Shown in pieces: positions 1 through 7,073 of a stretch of DNA of 64,000 nt. Under the pieces are notes generated by a model that was given only the letters and a program-made list of their open reading frames with translations, was not told where the DNA came from and searched no databases. Origin of the DNA: Halomonas sp. TD01 (GTDB lineage Bacteria; Pseudomonadota; Gammaproteobacteria; Pseudomonadales; Halomonadaceae); assembly GCF_923868895.1 (NCBI RefSeq), contig NZ_OV350343.1, forward strand, positions 1 to 64,000, given 5' to 3'. Position numbers and translations under genes: made by a program. Positions within the stretch are counted from its first letter, which is position 1. Each line of letters opens with the position of its first letter.

Positions 1-11
1 TAAATATTGGT

Positions 12-371
12 TTATTTGTTGTCCAGTTGTCGCTTAAGCCAGCGGTTAGCCGCTTGACGGCCTGCGTTGTTCTTTACGTGGGCGCGTTGTTCCTGCATGG
101 CTGCCTGTTCCCAGGCGGCGCTATACCCTTCGGCAAGTCGCATTGCTTCGCTGTGCTGTTGGGTGGCCAGCCTCAGGCGAATAAAGCGACGATCCTCAGT
201 CAGCAGGCCACACCGTTTCTCTATCAGCGCCAGCCATGGCTCGATGCGGGTGGTCACGTTGGCCCGCCGTGGGTGTTGTCGTGGGCGGTTGCCGGGCTTG
301 CCTTGCGGCCGGGAAGCGCCAGCGCTGGCTTGTAGTTGGGCAATGCGGGCAAGTAAGGCGTCACCGTTCAT
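12..371 (-). CDS. Small basic protein downstream of rep (integrated element)
   Basis: A 119-residue protein rich in Arg, Gln and Ala with no membrane segment; I do not recognise a named family. The start ATG overlaps the stop of the HUH Rep gene by 4 bp (ATGA), which argues for a real, translationally coupled gene. Residues 17-40 are Pro/Arg-rich and probably disordered. The rest looks helical and positively charged, so nucleic-acid binding is possible but not shown. It is the last gene visible toward the left edge. Confidence 0.7.
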   Translation of the reverse strand: MNGDALLARIAQLQASAGASRPQGKPGNRPRQHPRRANVTTRIEPWLALIEKRCGLLTEDRRFIRLRLATQQHSEAMRLAEGYSAAWEQAAMQEQRAHVKNNAGRQAANRWLKRQLDNK

Positions 372-2215
372 ACAAATACCCCCGGTGGAATATCAGCGAG
401 TGACAGCTCCCCATCCAACAGCCAATCAAGAACCAGCTCACGGCCTTCCTCTATAGTGGCCCGCAAGCGCCCGCGCTCTTCATGCTCAAGGTGACGCCTA
501 ACCGATGCGCTGCGGTATTTTTCCGCGTCTATTGCTGCCTGCCGTTGAATGCTCTTTATTTGCTCACGCGGTAACGGTGGGTGCATTCGCCTAAACGACT
601 CGGTTACATGCCACTCCCAATCATTAAGCGGGGTGGCGGGGGTGGACTGCGTACAGTTAATGACACCAGTCCAAGGCGCTGCGGCTTCGCCTACGCGCTT
701 AAAATCAACCCCGGCAGCTTCACCCTTACGCTCAAACGTCCAGCGGTAGTACCGGGTAAGGTATTCCGTTTCGCCTAGCTGGCTGCTAACCACTAAGCCC
801 CAGGTGCCCGCCATCGGTTCCCCGTAACGGCCAAGCGTGTCGCTTGACCATTCCCCGGTCATTGGGTTGATGTTGGCCGTGTCAACGGTTTGGCGTACCA
901 CACGCCATGGGCGAATGGGGGCAACGTCGCGGGGCTGCATCGGCCCGCCCATTAGGTGAAGGTACTTATCCCAAGCGCCAGCATTGGCCGCTTGGCGCAA
1001 CCCTTCGAGGATCGCGGCGGCTTCCGGTTCTGGCCGTGTGGCCGCTTCCCAATCGGCTAGGCGCTTATCATCTTTGAGACGGCGCAGCTCACGCCACACC
1101 GTGACCGAAGGCAACCCAACAAACTGAAACTGACGAATACCCCAGCAGGCCGCCCACGCTTCAATGCGAGGGGCGCTGGTTTCTAGTGACTGGCCATAGT
1201 GGTCGAGGTTATCGCCCGGCACGCCTTGGCGGCTGTGCTGCTTACCGTTGATGTTTTTAGCCACGTACTTGGCCACATACCCGGCTGCACTTCCCTTGCT
1301 TCGATCAATGGCCACGGGCTTGAATCTAACGCTAGTGTTTCGCTTAACCTCACCCGGTGAATCTTCCAGCGAGTAGCGCCGCAATATGCTGGTTACCTTC
1401 GGTTCATCTTCGGGACGCATCCATACCAGCAAATGCCAGTGGGGCGTTCCATCATGGTGGGGCTCGGCAACACGGATCCCATAGATACCTAGACCGTCGC
1501 GCTTAAACTTGGCGCGGGCTTTAGCCCATAGGTTCTGCAAGTAGGCCTGTGCTTCACGCGGGTTAGCACCAGCATATTTATGGTTGATGCTGGCGTTCTT
1601 CCGTACCGGGTGAAAGCGGCTAGGGGTCGTGATGGTGTAGAACATCCCCCGGTGGCCTGCCCGGTCTGCTTCGCGCTCAGTGTCGGCAATGCGCAGCATT
1701 AGCTCTGCCCGCCTAAACTCTGGATTGGCTAAACCCAGCTCGGCCAGCTCTGCAAGGGTGTACTGGTCGCCGTCTTGGTTGGTGGCCGTGATGGCTTCAA
1801 GCAAGCGGGCGTTGCGCGTGGTTTGGTCAATGCGACGGCGGTAGCCTTCGTCACTAACGTAAATACCTGCCCGTTTCTGTGTGCGCCCTAAGATGCGTTG
1901 CCGCTGTTCACGGCGGCGGCTGGTAAGGCGTCGAAGCTGGCGACGCCACCACATAGGGCATGAAAGGCGTAATAGCTCCCCGGCGGTGCTATGTCCGGTG
2001 GGAAGGGGTAGACAATGCTTAGCTACCCGGCGGCGGGCGCGTTGCAGGGCGTAAACTAGATCGCCTAGGCTGGCGGCTTCCAGTTCAATGGCGCGGGCTT
2101 GCGCGGTGGCATGGTCGATCAATGCCTGGTCATCGCTTATGCAGTGCCATGGCCCACATTTCAGAAGCGAATCAGCAAGGGCTTGTCGATCAATAAAGGC
2201 GGCGTGGCTGGTCAT
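368..2215 (-). CDS. HUH rolling-circle replication endonuclease (phage GpA-like)
   Basis: A 615-residue replication initiator of the phage P2 GpA / phiX174 A superfamily. These nick one strand at an origin and stay covalently attached through tyrosine. Visible motifs are an early FYTITTPS strand (about residues 192-199), the HUH metal site PHWHLLVW (His259 and His261) and the paired catalytic tyrosines in GYVAKYVAK (Tyr313 and Tyr317). The start is fixed by a 4-bp overlap with the upstream 64-residue gene. With the integrase and AlpA-like protein nearby it marks a mobile element that probably replicates as a circle after excision. The nick site is not identified. Confidence 0.9.
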   Translation of the reverse strand: MTSHAAFIDRQALADSLLKCGPWHCISDDQALIDHATAQARAIELEAASLGDLVYALQRARRRVAKHCLPLPTGHSTAGELLRLSCPMWWRRQLRRLTSRRREQRQRILGRTQKRAGIYVSDEGYRRRIDQTTRNARLLEAITATNQDGDQYTLAELAELGLANPEFRRAELMLRIADTEREADRAGHRGMFYTITTPSRFHPVRKNASINHKYAGANPREAQAYLQNLWAKARAKFKRDGLGIYGIRVAEPHHDGTPHWHLLVWMRPEDEPKVTSILRRYSLEDSPGEVKRNTSVRFKPVAIDRSKGSAAGYVAKYVAKNINGKQHSRQGVPGDNLDHYGQSLETSAPRIEAWAACWGIRQFQFVGLPSVTVWRELRRLKDDKRLADWEAATRPEPEAAAILEGLRQAANAGAWDKYLHLMGGPMQPRDVAPIRPWRVVRQTVDTANINPMTGEWSSDTLGRYGEPMAGTWGLVVSSQLGETEYLTRYYRWTFERKGEAAGVDFKRVGEAAAPWTGVINCTQSTPATPLNDWEWHVTESFRRMHPPLPREQIKSIQRQAAIDAEKYRSASVRRHLEHEERGRLRATIEEGRELVLDWLLDGELSLADIPPGVFV

Positions 2216-2406
2216 ACAGCCCCCTTGCCGCTTACCGTGCGTGACTTCTCAGCGCCAGCACCAACCCCAAAGGGTTGGCATTGATCGGCAAGGCATAGGC
2301 GCGCCCCATGCCGTGTGCTATTCTTAGGTTTAGCGTTTGCTTTGGTAGGCGGCGCGGAGAAGGCCCAGCCATTGTGCTGGGCTTTTTCATGGGTGCTAGT
2401 CAGCAT
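2212..2406 (-). CDS. 64-residue protein upstream of rep
   Basis: A 64-residue product of unknown family. I chose the ATG at 2406 because a strong purine run (AGGAAGGGGG) lies just upstream; the open frame continues further but would overlap the previous gene heavily. It overlaps the previous gene's end by 11 bp and the Rep start by 4 bp (ATGA), so it sits in the coupled operon. It may act as a translational-coupling leader or a regulator of Rep. A plus-strand terminator-like hairpin lies inside this gene. Confidence 0.5.
   Translation of the reverse strand: MLTSTHEKAQHNGWAFSAPPTKANAKPKNSTRHGARLCLADQCQPFGVGAGAEKSRTVSGKGAV
2363..2387 (+). terminator. Terminator-like hairpin antisense to the rep leader
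   Basis: On the plus strand GCCCAGC (2363-2369), a 6-nt loop, GCTGGGC (2376-2382) and TTTTT form a good intrinsic-terminator shape. It opposes the minus-strand operon just ahead of rep, where no plus-strand gene is present. A short antisense RNA could end here, but no convincing promoter is seen. Confidence 0.45.
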
Positions 2407-2650
2407 CGCGGCCCCCTTCCTGCTTATCGTCGTCACCTTCGAGACTTTGCTCCAGCAGGTCTTGAGCCATATCAGCAGCACGTTTGCCCATGCACCGGAA
2501 CGCTACCGACCAAGCCTCTGCTTGCTGCTCCGTAGTGCCTTGCCCCATGTAATTAACATCCCCCATAATTTCGGCTAGGCGCTCATGGGCTTGGGCAATG
2601 TCCCGGATCTCAGCCAATTGCTTTTCAAATTCTGCGCTTAGGTGTTTCAT
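2396..2650 (-). CDS. 84-residue helical acidic protein of the element
   Basis: Product of 84 residues; the ATG at 2650 overlaps the upstream gene's stop by 4 bp (ATGA), which decides the start over the upstream in-frame alternative. The protein is predicted helical through residues 1-70 and ends in an acidic tail rich in Asp and Glu. It has no membrane segment or metal motif and I recognise no family. Tight coupling in the rep operon suggests a role in replication or its control, which is inference. Confidence 0.65.
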   Translation of the reverse strand: MKHLSAEFEKQLAEIRDIAQAHERLAEIMGDVNYMGQGTTEQQAEAWSVAFRCMGKRAADMAQDLLEQSLEGDDDKQEGGRDAD

Positions 2651-3081
2651 GAAATGGCTCTCCACTCATTGATGCTGAGAATTTCCAGGGACATATCTGC
2701 AAGGGGGATCGCGGCGGGCACAGCAAACCACTGCTTGGGGTCACCACCTCGCTTGCGGGCTGCGGCTTCCAGCTTTCGACGATCGACACGGCATAGGCCC
2801 GCTTGCTGGCACACTTCGCGCCATGTCAGCAGGCGGCTATCGTCGGCAGGTAAGGCAAAGCGGATGCAGCCAAACAGGTCGCGGTATTCCCAGAATTTGA
2901 GGTTCACCAGGGCGCTATCAGTACGGCAAGGCTTGGTAGCGGTGGGCTCCCAAAAGGGATGCGCTGAAAACCACACCACAGAATTTTCAACGTGGCCATC
3001 CATGTGGGGCAGCAGGTGGCCGCTGTTCAAAATAGGGGGCAGCTTTTGGACTAGGTTGGTGCAATGGATAACGTGACTCAT
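2647..3081 (-). CDS. 144-residue protein with possible ADP-ribosyltransferase-like N-terminus
   Basis: Unnamed family. The N-terminus (VIHCTN, then LPPILNSGHL, then VVWFSAHPFWEPTATK) resembles the first strands and helix of DarT/KptA-like ART folds, where H-x-T is followed by an I-L-x-S/D-G-x-L turn. A closing segment (PLADMSLEIL then NEWRAI) looks like a late strand. This is pattern resemblance only; the full catalytic triad is not assigned. ATG at 3081 overlaps the previous stop by 4 bp. The product is one of six small proteins ahead of Rep in the element. Confidence 0.65.
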   Translation of the reverse strand: MSHVIHCTNLVQKLPPILNSGHLLPHMDGHVENSVVWFSAHPFWEPTATKPCRTDSALVNLKFWEYRDLFGCIRFALPADDSRLLTWREVCQQAGLCRVDRRKLEAAARKRGGDPKQWFAVPAAIPLADMSLEILSINEWRAIS

Positions 3082-3380
3082 GCAGCCACCACCCCAGGAA
3101 GCAGCGCTTCCAGATCGCGGGCAATCGCTTGTAGCTGTTCAAGTGCGTCATGCGGGGCACGTTGGCAAGGAGGCAGGTACACACTGTAGGTCTGAGAAAC
3201 GGCGGTAGGGTTGTGCAGGTCGCTACGACGGCCAATGCTTACATTCAGTTGAAGCAGCATTCCCGAAAAATCAACGCTAACCCAATGACCACCTTGGCTG
3301 TGGGTGCTGACAGGCAGCGCCAGCGCTTGAATATGGGCGATGGCGTCCCGTTCGGCTTGGGGGATTTGGTAGTTGCTCAC
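3078..3380 (-). CDS. 100-residue hypothetical protein of the element
   Basis: A 100-residue protein with a GTG start at 3380 overlapping the stop of the preceding 41-residue gene by 4 bp. The N-terminal helix is followed by an alternating hydrophobic stretch (WVSVDFSGMLLQLNVSI) that looks like two beta strands, then a C-terminal helix. No signal peptide, metal motif or known family is recognised. Position in the coupled operon supports expression with Rep. Confidence 0.65.
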   Translation of the reverse strand: MSNYQIPQAERDAIAHIQALALPVSTHSQGGHWVSVDFSGMLLQLNVSIGRRSDLHNPTAVSQTYSVYLPPCQRAPHDALEQLQAIARDLEALLPGVVAA

Positions 3381-3502
3381 GAAAGCACCTCACTACGCAC
3401 GCGGCGTAAGGCCAGCTCAATGGTGGGCTTGGTGATAGGGTCGGTACGGAAAGGCGCTAGTAGTTCAAGTAAGCGCTTTAGCTGGGGAGTGGTTAATTTC
3501 AT
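3377..3502 (-). CDS. 41-residue mini-protein of the element
   Basis: A 41-residue reading frame starting MKLTTPQLKRLLEL and ending RRVRSEVLS. Its ATG (3502) overlaps the stop of the upstream 68-residue gene by 4 bp and its TGA overlaps the GTG of the next gene by 4 bp. This double coupling is strong positional evidence that it is translated. It is an amphipathic, basic helical peptide; function unknown. Confidence 0.6.
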   Translation of the reverse strand: MKLTTPQLKRLLELLAPFRTDPITKPTIELALRRVRSEVLS

Positions 3503-3705
3503 GACACGGCCCCTACGCTGCGCTTGGCAGTCTCTAAGGCGCGGGCTTCTAGCTGTTGGGCTTTTTCAATGTGGTGGTTGTAACGCTTAAGGCGGGTGCG
3601 CGTGCTGGAATCGGCAAATAGAGCGGCTTTCGCCATTTGTCTATGCGCTTCGGCACGGCTGGATAAACTGCGGGTAATAAGATTGGATAGGCGTAATTGT
3701 GCCAT
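3499..3705 (-). CDS. 68-residue basic helical protein, first gene of the rep operon
   Basis: A 68-residue protein beginning MAQLRLSNLITR. The start at 3705 is chosen because AGGAGT lies six bases upstream; the longer open frame runs through a repeat-rich regulatory region and is unlikely to be translated. The sequence is rich in Arg, Lys, Ala and His and probably a coiled or three-helix fold. It opens the chain of overlapping genes leading to Rep. No family recognised. Confidence 0.65.
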   Translation of the reverse strand: MAQLRLSNLITRSLSSRAEAHRQMAKAALFADSSTRTRLKRYNHHIEKAQQLEARALETAKRSVGAVS

Positions 3706-3757
3706 GGGTGTGACTCCTATTTGATTGGAGTCCGCCAGATCACTTGCACATGATGGG

Positions 3758-3792
3758 TGGCGGACTGTACGCAGGTGTGCAAGACCGGACAA
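3758..3792 (-). promoter_or_regulatory. Candidate promoter of the rep operon
   Basis: On the minus strand TTGTCC and TACAGT are separated by 17 bp, each a partial match to sigma-70 boxes. The -35 box overlaps the middle copy of the split repeat, so a protein bound there could block or recruit polymerase. The match is moderate and not unique. Confidence 0.35.
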
Positions 3793-3850
3793 ATAGGAAT
3801 CCGGCAGGCCGAAGCCTCCCACGCACAGTCCACCATAATTGACGGGCATA

Positions 3851-3876
3851 AAAAAAACGCCGTCATGGTGGGCGCT
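3851..3876 (-). terminator. Candidate terminator after alpA
   Basis: Minus strand: a short GC stem (CGCC/GGCG) is followed directly by eight T residues, located between alpA and the rep operon. The stem is short, so efficiency is uncertain; it would separate the alpA transcript from the downstream genes. Confidence 0.4.
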
Positions 3877-3959
3877 GTTGCGCCTATTTGAATTCGGGCT
3901 TGCACACCCGGCTGACGATTTTGCGCCAGCTCTCTTTAGAGTAATTGCATAGGTTCGCA

Positions 3960-4178
3960 TTAGCAAGCCTCCTGCTGGGATTTTTCCCATGCTTCGAGGT
4001 CGCTCAACTTCCAGCGAGTGCAATTACTGCCAAGTTTTATCGACTTTGGGAAGTTGCCTTCTTTTACCCAGCGATGAATTGTTGCTTTGTGAACACCATA
4101 ACGGTCTGCACTTTGCTTATCGGTTAAAAACTCGCAGCCTTGGCGCGGTGTTGTCTGGGGTTTGGTGGTTGCAGCCAT
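3960..4178 (-). CDS. AlpA-family transcriptional regulator / excisionase
   Basis: A 72-residue MerR-type winged helix-turn-helix protein. The segment from CEFLTDKQSADRYGV through TIHRWVKEGNFP and RWKLSDLEAW is the typical AlpA pattern (recognition helix with HRW, then the wing and DLEAW). AlpA proteins in P4-like elements activate int or act as directionality factors. The start at 4178 is preceded by GAGG about nine bases away; a longer form beginning at an upstream ATG is possible. It lies next to the integrase gene and ahead of the repeat-rich region it may control. Confidence 0.85.
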   Translation of the reverse strand: MAATTKPQTTPRQGCEFLTDKQSADRYGVHKATIHRWVKEGNFPKSIKLGSNCTRWKLSDLEAWEKSQQEAC

Positions 4179-4264
4179 GCTTATAGCCTCGCTTGTGTGT
4201 ACAAGGAGTAGCATGGTTGCTTTAACTTGAGGTTTGGCCCTAAACAACAGGGCTTAATTTAGGG

Positions 4265-4924
4265 TTACTCTTTTTGGCTTGACCGATGCATAAGCAAAGT
4301 TGAGGGATAGGCACTCTCCCTCCATTCTTTCTCAAGTGTCGCCTGACCTACGTTAAACATCTTTTCAGCACGCTCAAATACATTACCGTGCACAGCTTTA
4401 CGGCTTAGTTTGTTTTGTTCCGGATCTTCTGAACACCAGTGATAAATCATAAACAACGCAGCACGAATTTTATCAAAGTTAGGCTTTACCTCACCTCGAC
4501 CTTTATGGATTGCAAGGTCTTTTGCTCCGAACTCCCCTAAGTAGCGGTCTATCTTACGAACATACCTATCTGACGCACACGCTAATGTTTCAATGGCCCA
4601 GCGACTTAATGGAACCCTCATAGAACGGGCTCGATCTACTTCACTTAGCGCCGCGACAATGTGACCTTTTAAGTCTTCTTTTTCATTTCCATATTCTTCG
4701 TTGAAAAAGTCTTGGCTACTTTGTTGAGCACGCTGCACCGTATCGTTTAACAATATGGAACCGCCCAACTGTCGAGAGCCTTTTTTAGCCCTACCCCCTA
4801 TAATATAGCTATACAACACAACGGCCATTTCTTCGTTACTATCATCATACCCAATAAGATGGTTTTCTAAACGATCTAATACAGCTTCTAAGTCGGCCTG
4901 AATTTTATCTAAGCTATCATCCAT
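4265..4924 (-). CDS. Unrecognised 219-residue accessory protein
   Basis: A 219-residue soluble protein with no family I can name. It starts at ATG 4924, preceded by GGGGAGAGG, and overlaps the integrase stop by 8 bp, so it is probably co-transcribed from the int promoter. The N-terminal 35 residues look like a coiled helix (IQADLEAVLDRLENHL); the rest is mixed helical with a conserved-looking CSEDPEQN turn. The coding strand is visibly richer in A and T than neighbouring genes, suggesting recent acquisition as cargo. The slot between int and alpA often carries accessory genes; function is unknown. Confidence 0.7.
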   Translation of the reverse strand: MDDSLDKIQADLEAVLDRLENHLIGYDDSNEEMAVVLYSYIIGGRAKKGSRQLGGSILLNDTVQRAQQSSQDFFNEEYGNEKEDLKGHIVAALSEVDRARSMRVPLSRWAIETLACASDRYVRKIDRYLGEFGAKDLAIHKGRGEVKPNFDKIRAALFMIYHWCSEDPEQNKLSRKAVHGNVFERAEKMFNVGQATLEKEWRESAYPSTLLMHRSSQKE

Positions 4925-6200
4925 TGTTAGCCACCTCTCCCCGGATCGGAGCGACGTTCGCAGCGCCAACAGTTGCAGGCGTAGTAACAAAATCCGCCCA
5001 CTGATTCATAACTCGGGCACGCTTGGCCAACATATCGCCGCGACGGTACGCAGCCTCAGCACCGTTTTTGATGGTGTGTGCCAGCGCCATCTCAGCAATA
5101 TCGTGTGGGGTGCTAGTGCGCTCAGCCATCCAATCACGGAAGGTAGAACGGAAGCCATGAACCGTTGTGCGGTGACTTTCCCCCATGCGCTTAAGTAGTG
5201 CTGTCATGGCGGCGTCAGATAACGGCTTACCCTTAGGGCTAACAAATAAACGTTCTGTTTCTTTTGGCTGTGCCTCAAGCAGCTTAATAGCAGCCGGGGC
5301 CAACGGTACCCGATGCTCCTTACCTGCTTTCATTCTTTCAGCGGGTATTGTCCAGGTAGCGGCTTCGAGGTCGATTTCCTGCCAAGTGGCGCCACGGGCT
5401 TCGCCGGATCGGCAGCCCGTTAATATTGTGAACGCGAGGCAGTTGGCCGCATCGCCTGTGCGATTAGAAAGCGCTTTCCAAAAGGCGGGCATTTCGTCGA
5501 TAGGTAAGGCGCGATGGTGCTCTACCTTCGCTACTTTGTTGGGTGAAGGCAGGATATTATCTAGGTTGCCTTTCCAGCGTGCCGGGTTGTCGCCGCTGCG
5601 GTGGCCATTAACGGTTGCCCAATTCAACACCGCTTCGACGCGTTGCCTAACGCGGGTTGCTGTTTCGGTTTTGGTTTCCCAAATCGGCTGCAACACTTCT
5701 TTAATGTGCACTAGCTCAATATCTGAAACAGCCATCTTACCCAGCTTGGGGTAGGCATAAGCGGCTAGGGTGCTTTCCCATTGTTTGCCGTGCTTTAGGT
5801 TGCGCGCTTCTGCCTGCTTAATCTTAATAACAGCGCTGGCGGCATCTTCAAAGGTGATAAGTGCTAATTCAGCAGCACGGCGGGCTTGGCTGGCGGCTCT
5901 GCGCTCGGTGACAGGATCGACGCCAGCATCTAGCTTTTCACGCACTAAGCGTGCTTTGTCTCTGGCTTGGGCCAAAGTGACGGATGGGTAGCTACCAAGG
6001 CCCATATCGCGCCGTACTTTGTAGGGCTTGCCGCTTGTGGCATATCGGTTTTCCCCGGTAGCGTAGCGAAGTATCCACGACCTGGCACCAGCAGACGTAA
6101 CCCGCAGGTGCAAACCATCCACCTCCCCCACAGAATGAAGCCCAGGTTCACTAAGCCGCTTTACTTCGAGTGCAGATAGCACCTTTGATTTTTTCGGCAT
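4917..6200 (-). CDS. P4-type tyrosine integrase
   Basis: A 427-residue site-specific recombinase. The N-terminal DUF4102-like arm-binding domain (about residues 5-90) is followed by a core-binding domain and the catalytic domain with Arg264 (TGCRSGEA), His348 and Arg351 (HGFR), His375 (LAHT) and nucleophile Tyr385. All catalytic residues are present, so the enzyme appears intact. Start ATG 6200 is preceded by GGGGGAAG. Its 5' end faces the 3' end of tRNA-Ser, the expected arrangement for an element inserted into that tRNA gene. Confidence 0.95.
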   Translation of the reverse strand: MPKKSKVLSALEVKRLSEPGLHSVGEVDGLHLRVTSAGARSWILRYATGENRYATSGKPYKVRRDMGLGSYPSVTLAQARDKARLVREKLDAGVDPVTERRAASQARRAAELALITFEDAASAVIKIKQAEARNLKHGKQWESTLAAYAYPKLGKMAVSDIELVHIKEVLQPIWETKTETATRVRQRVEAVLNWATVNGHRSGDNPARWKGNLDNILPSPNKVAKVEHHRALPIDEMPAFWKALSNRTGDAANCLAFTILTGCRSGEARGATWQEIDLEAATWTIPAERMKAGKEHRVPLAPAAIKLLEAQPKETERLFVSPKGKPLSDAAMTALLKRMGESHRTTVHGFRSTFRDWMAERTSTPHDIAEMALAHTIKNGAEAAYRRGDMLAKRARVMNQWADFVTTPATVGAANVAPIRGEVANNG

Positions 6201-6250
6201 TTCTTCCCCCAACAGCAAAACCAACATCCTACCCAACATAGATTATGCGA

Positions 6251-6290
6251 TTGCATACGATTCGATGCAAGCCCATAAAACACCATGCAA
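6251..6290. repeat. Three ATGCAA sites upstream of int
   Basis: ATGCAA occurs at 6265-6270 and 6285-6290, 20 bp apart, and inverted (TTGCAT) at 6251-6256. They lie between the int start and the tRNA-Ser 3' end, where integrase arm sites or operators for int control are expected. The motif is short. Confidence 0.35.
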
Positions 6291-6322
6291 ACGTAAGGCA
6301 TTGTTTTCAGGGGAGCAAACAC

Positions 6323-6350
6323 AAAAAAGCCCGCTGATAGCGGGCTTTTT
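6323..6350 (-). terminator. Terminator of tRNA-Ser
   Basis: On the minus strand GCCCGCT-ATC-AGCGGGC followed by TTTTTT lies 11 bases past the tRNA 3' end. It is a classic intrinsic terminator for the tRNA transcript and also insulates int from it. Confidence 0.85.
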
Positions 6351-6360
6351 CGAAGGATTC

Positions 6361-6448
6361 TGGCGGAGGGGGAGGGATTCGAACCCTCGAAGCCTTTCGA
6401 CTTACACACTTTCCAGGCGTGCTCCTTCGACCACTCGGACACCCCTCC
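6361..6448 (-). tRNA. tRNA-Ser(GGA), attachment site of the element
   Basis: An 88-nt tRNA with encoded CCA. The 7-bp acceptor stem GGAGGGG/CCCCTCC, the T arm GAGGG-TTCGAAT-CCCTC, a long variable arm typical of class II tRNA and the anticodon loop CTGGAAA (anticodon GGA) are all readable. The integrase gene lies just beyond the 3' end, so the tRNA 3' portion is the likely attL. The gene is intact after integration. Confidence 0.96.
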
Positions 6449-6499
6449 GCGTTTTTGCTCGATTGTTAAGGCGTTGCCTTTCCCAACAGAACGGCGCAT

Positions 6500-6528
6500 A
6501 TTCTATGGTCTAAGGCCTAAAATAGCAA
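6500..6528 (-). promoter_or_regulatory. Promoter of tRNA-Ser
   Basis: Minus strand: -35 TTGCTA (6528-6523) and -10 TAGAAT (6505-6500) with a 17-bp spacer, followed by a GC-rich stretch ATGCGCCG. This fits a stable-RNA promoter subject to growth-rate control. Confidence 0.6.
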
Positions 6529-6541
6529 GCCTTTTAAAGAT

Positions 6542-7060
6542 TTAAGCAACAGGCAGTACAGCGTAGCGCCCGTTGGCTTCCAGGCAGAGCGTGTCGCCAC
6601 AGTAGAGCTGCTGGGTGAGTGCAATGCTGCCCTTCCCCCGCGCGTTAAGCTTTTCCGCTAGCTGCTCAGGGCCTTGGGGATCGCTGGGGGTGCAAATAAT
6701 GCGGTAGTCGCTAGTGACTGGCGCAAGAAAGCGCTGGCTGGCTTCGGCCACTACCACATCTTGCGCCCGCCCTTGGGCACGTAGCCATAGCGTTACCCAA
6801 CACCAGCCCTGCAGCGTTGTTTGCGCCGTTAGCGCGCCGCCAAAACCTGTGCCTTTATCGTTTAGGTTCGGGTTAAGCGCCAGTTGCCACGTCAATGACC
6901 CGCCCTCTTGAGAGGTGCATTGGGACATACTCTGAATACCCAGTGCACCCACCATGGGAATCGCCTCCCCTAGCCACTGCTGAAAGGCGGCAAGGTCTTC
7001 ATGAGCCTGAGGGAGTGGCAAACGGGGGTAAGGCATACCCGGTTGGCGTGGCTGGCTCAT
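6542..7060 (-). CDS. YiiD C-terminal-type thioesterase domain protein
   Basis: A 172-residue hotdog-fold protein of the YiiD_C thioesterase family, which act on acyl-CoA or similar thioesters of unknown identity. The central segment NLNDKGTGFGGALTAQ is the characteristic helix start with Asn/Asp-Lys-Gly, and ASQRFLAPV is a typical beta-strand follow-on. The ATG at 7060 lies six bases after GAGGAG; a GTG three bases earlier is the alternative. It is 13 bp downstream of the nitroreductase gene and probably in the same operon. Confidence 0.8.
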   Translation of the reverse strand: MSQPRQPGMPYPRLPLPQAHEDLAAFQQWLGEAIPMVGALGIQSMSQCTSQEGGSLTWQLALNPNLNDKGTGFGGALTAQTTLQGWCWVTLWLRAQGRAQDVVVAEASQRFLAPVTSDYRIICTPSDPQGPEQLAEKLNARGKGSIALTQQLYCGDTLCLEANGRYAVLPVA

Positions 7061-7073
7061 CACCTGCTCCTCG

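Larger units (their letters stand above)
3716..3908. repeat. Three copies of a split CCTATTTG / CTTGCACAC motif
   Basis: CCTATTTG followed by CTTGCACA(C) occurs three times: plus strand 3716-3750 (19-bp gap), minus strand 3797-3775 (6-bp gap) and plus strand 3883-3907 (8-bp gap). The last two face each other as an imperfect inverted repeat. All lie between alpA and the first gene of the rep operon, so they look like binding sites for a regulator or replication/excision protein. Confidence 0.65.

Noticed and set aside
3706..4023. Upstream extension of the 68-residue gene to a 174-residue protein
   Set aside because: The extension passes through the repeat-rich promoter region, has no ribosome site, and the AGGAGT site fixes the start at 3705.
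6161..6513. Open frames across tRNA-Ser on both strands
   Set aside because: They read through the tRNA gene and its terminator and have no ribosome-binding site.
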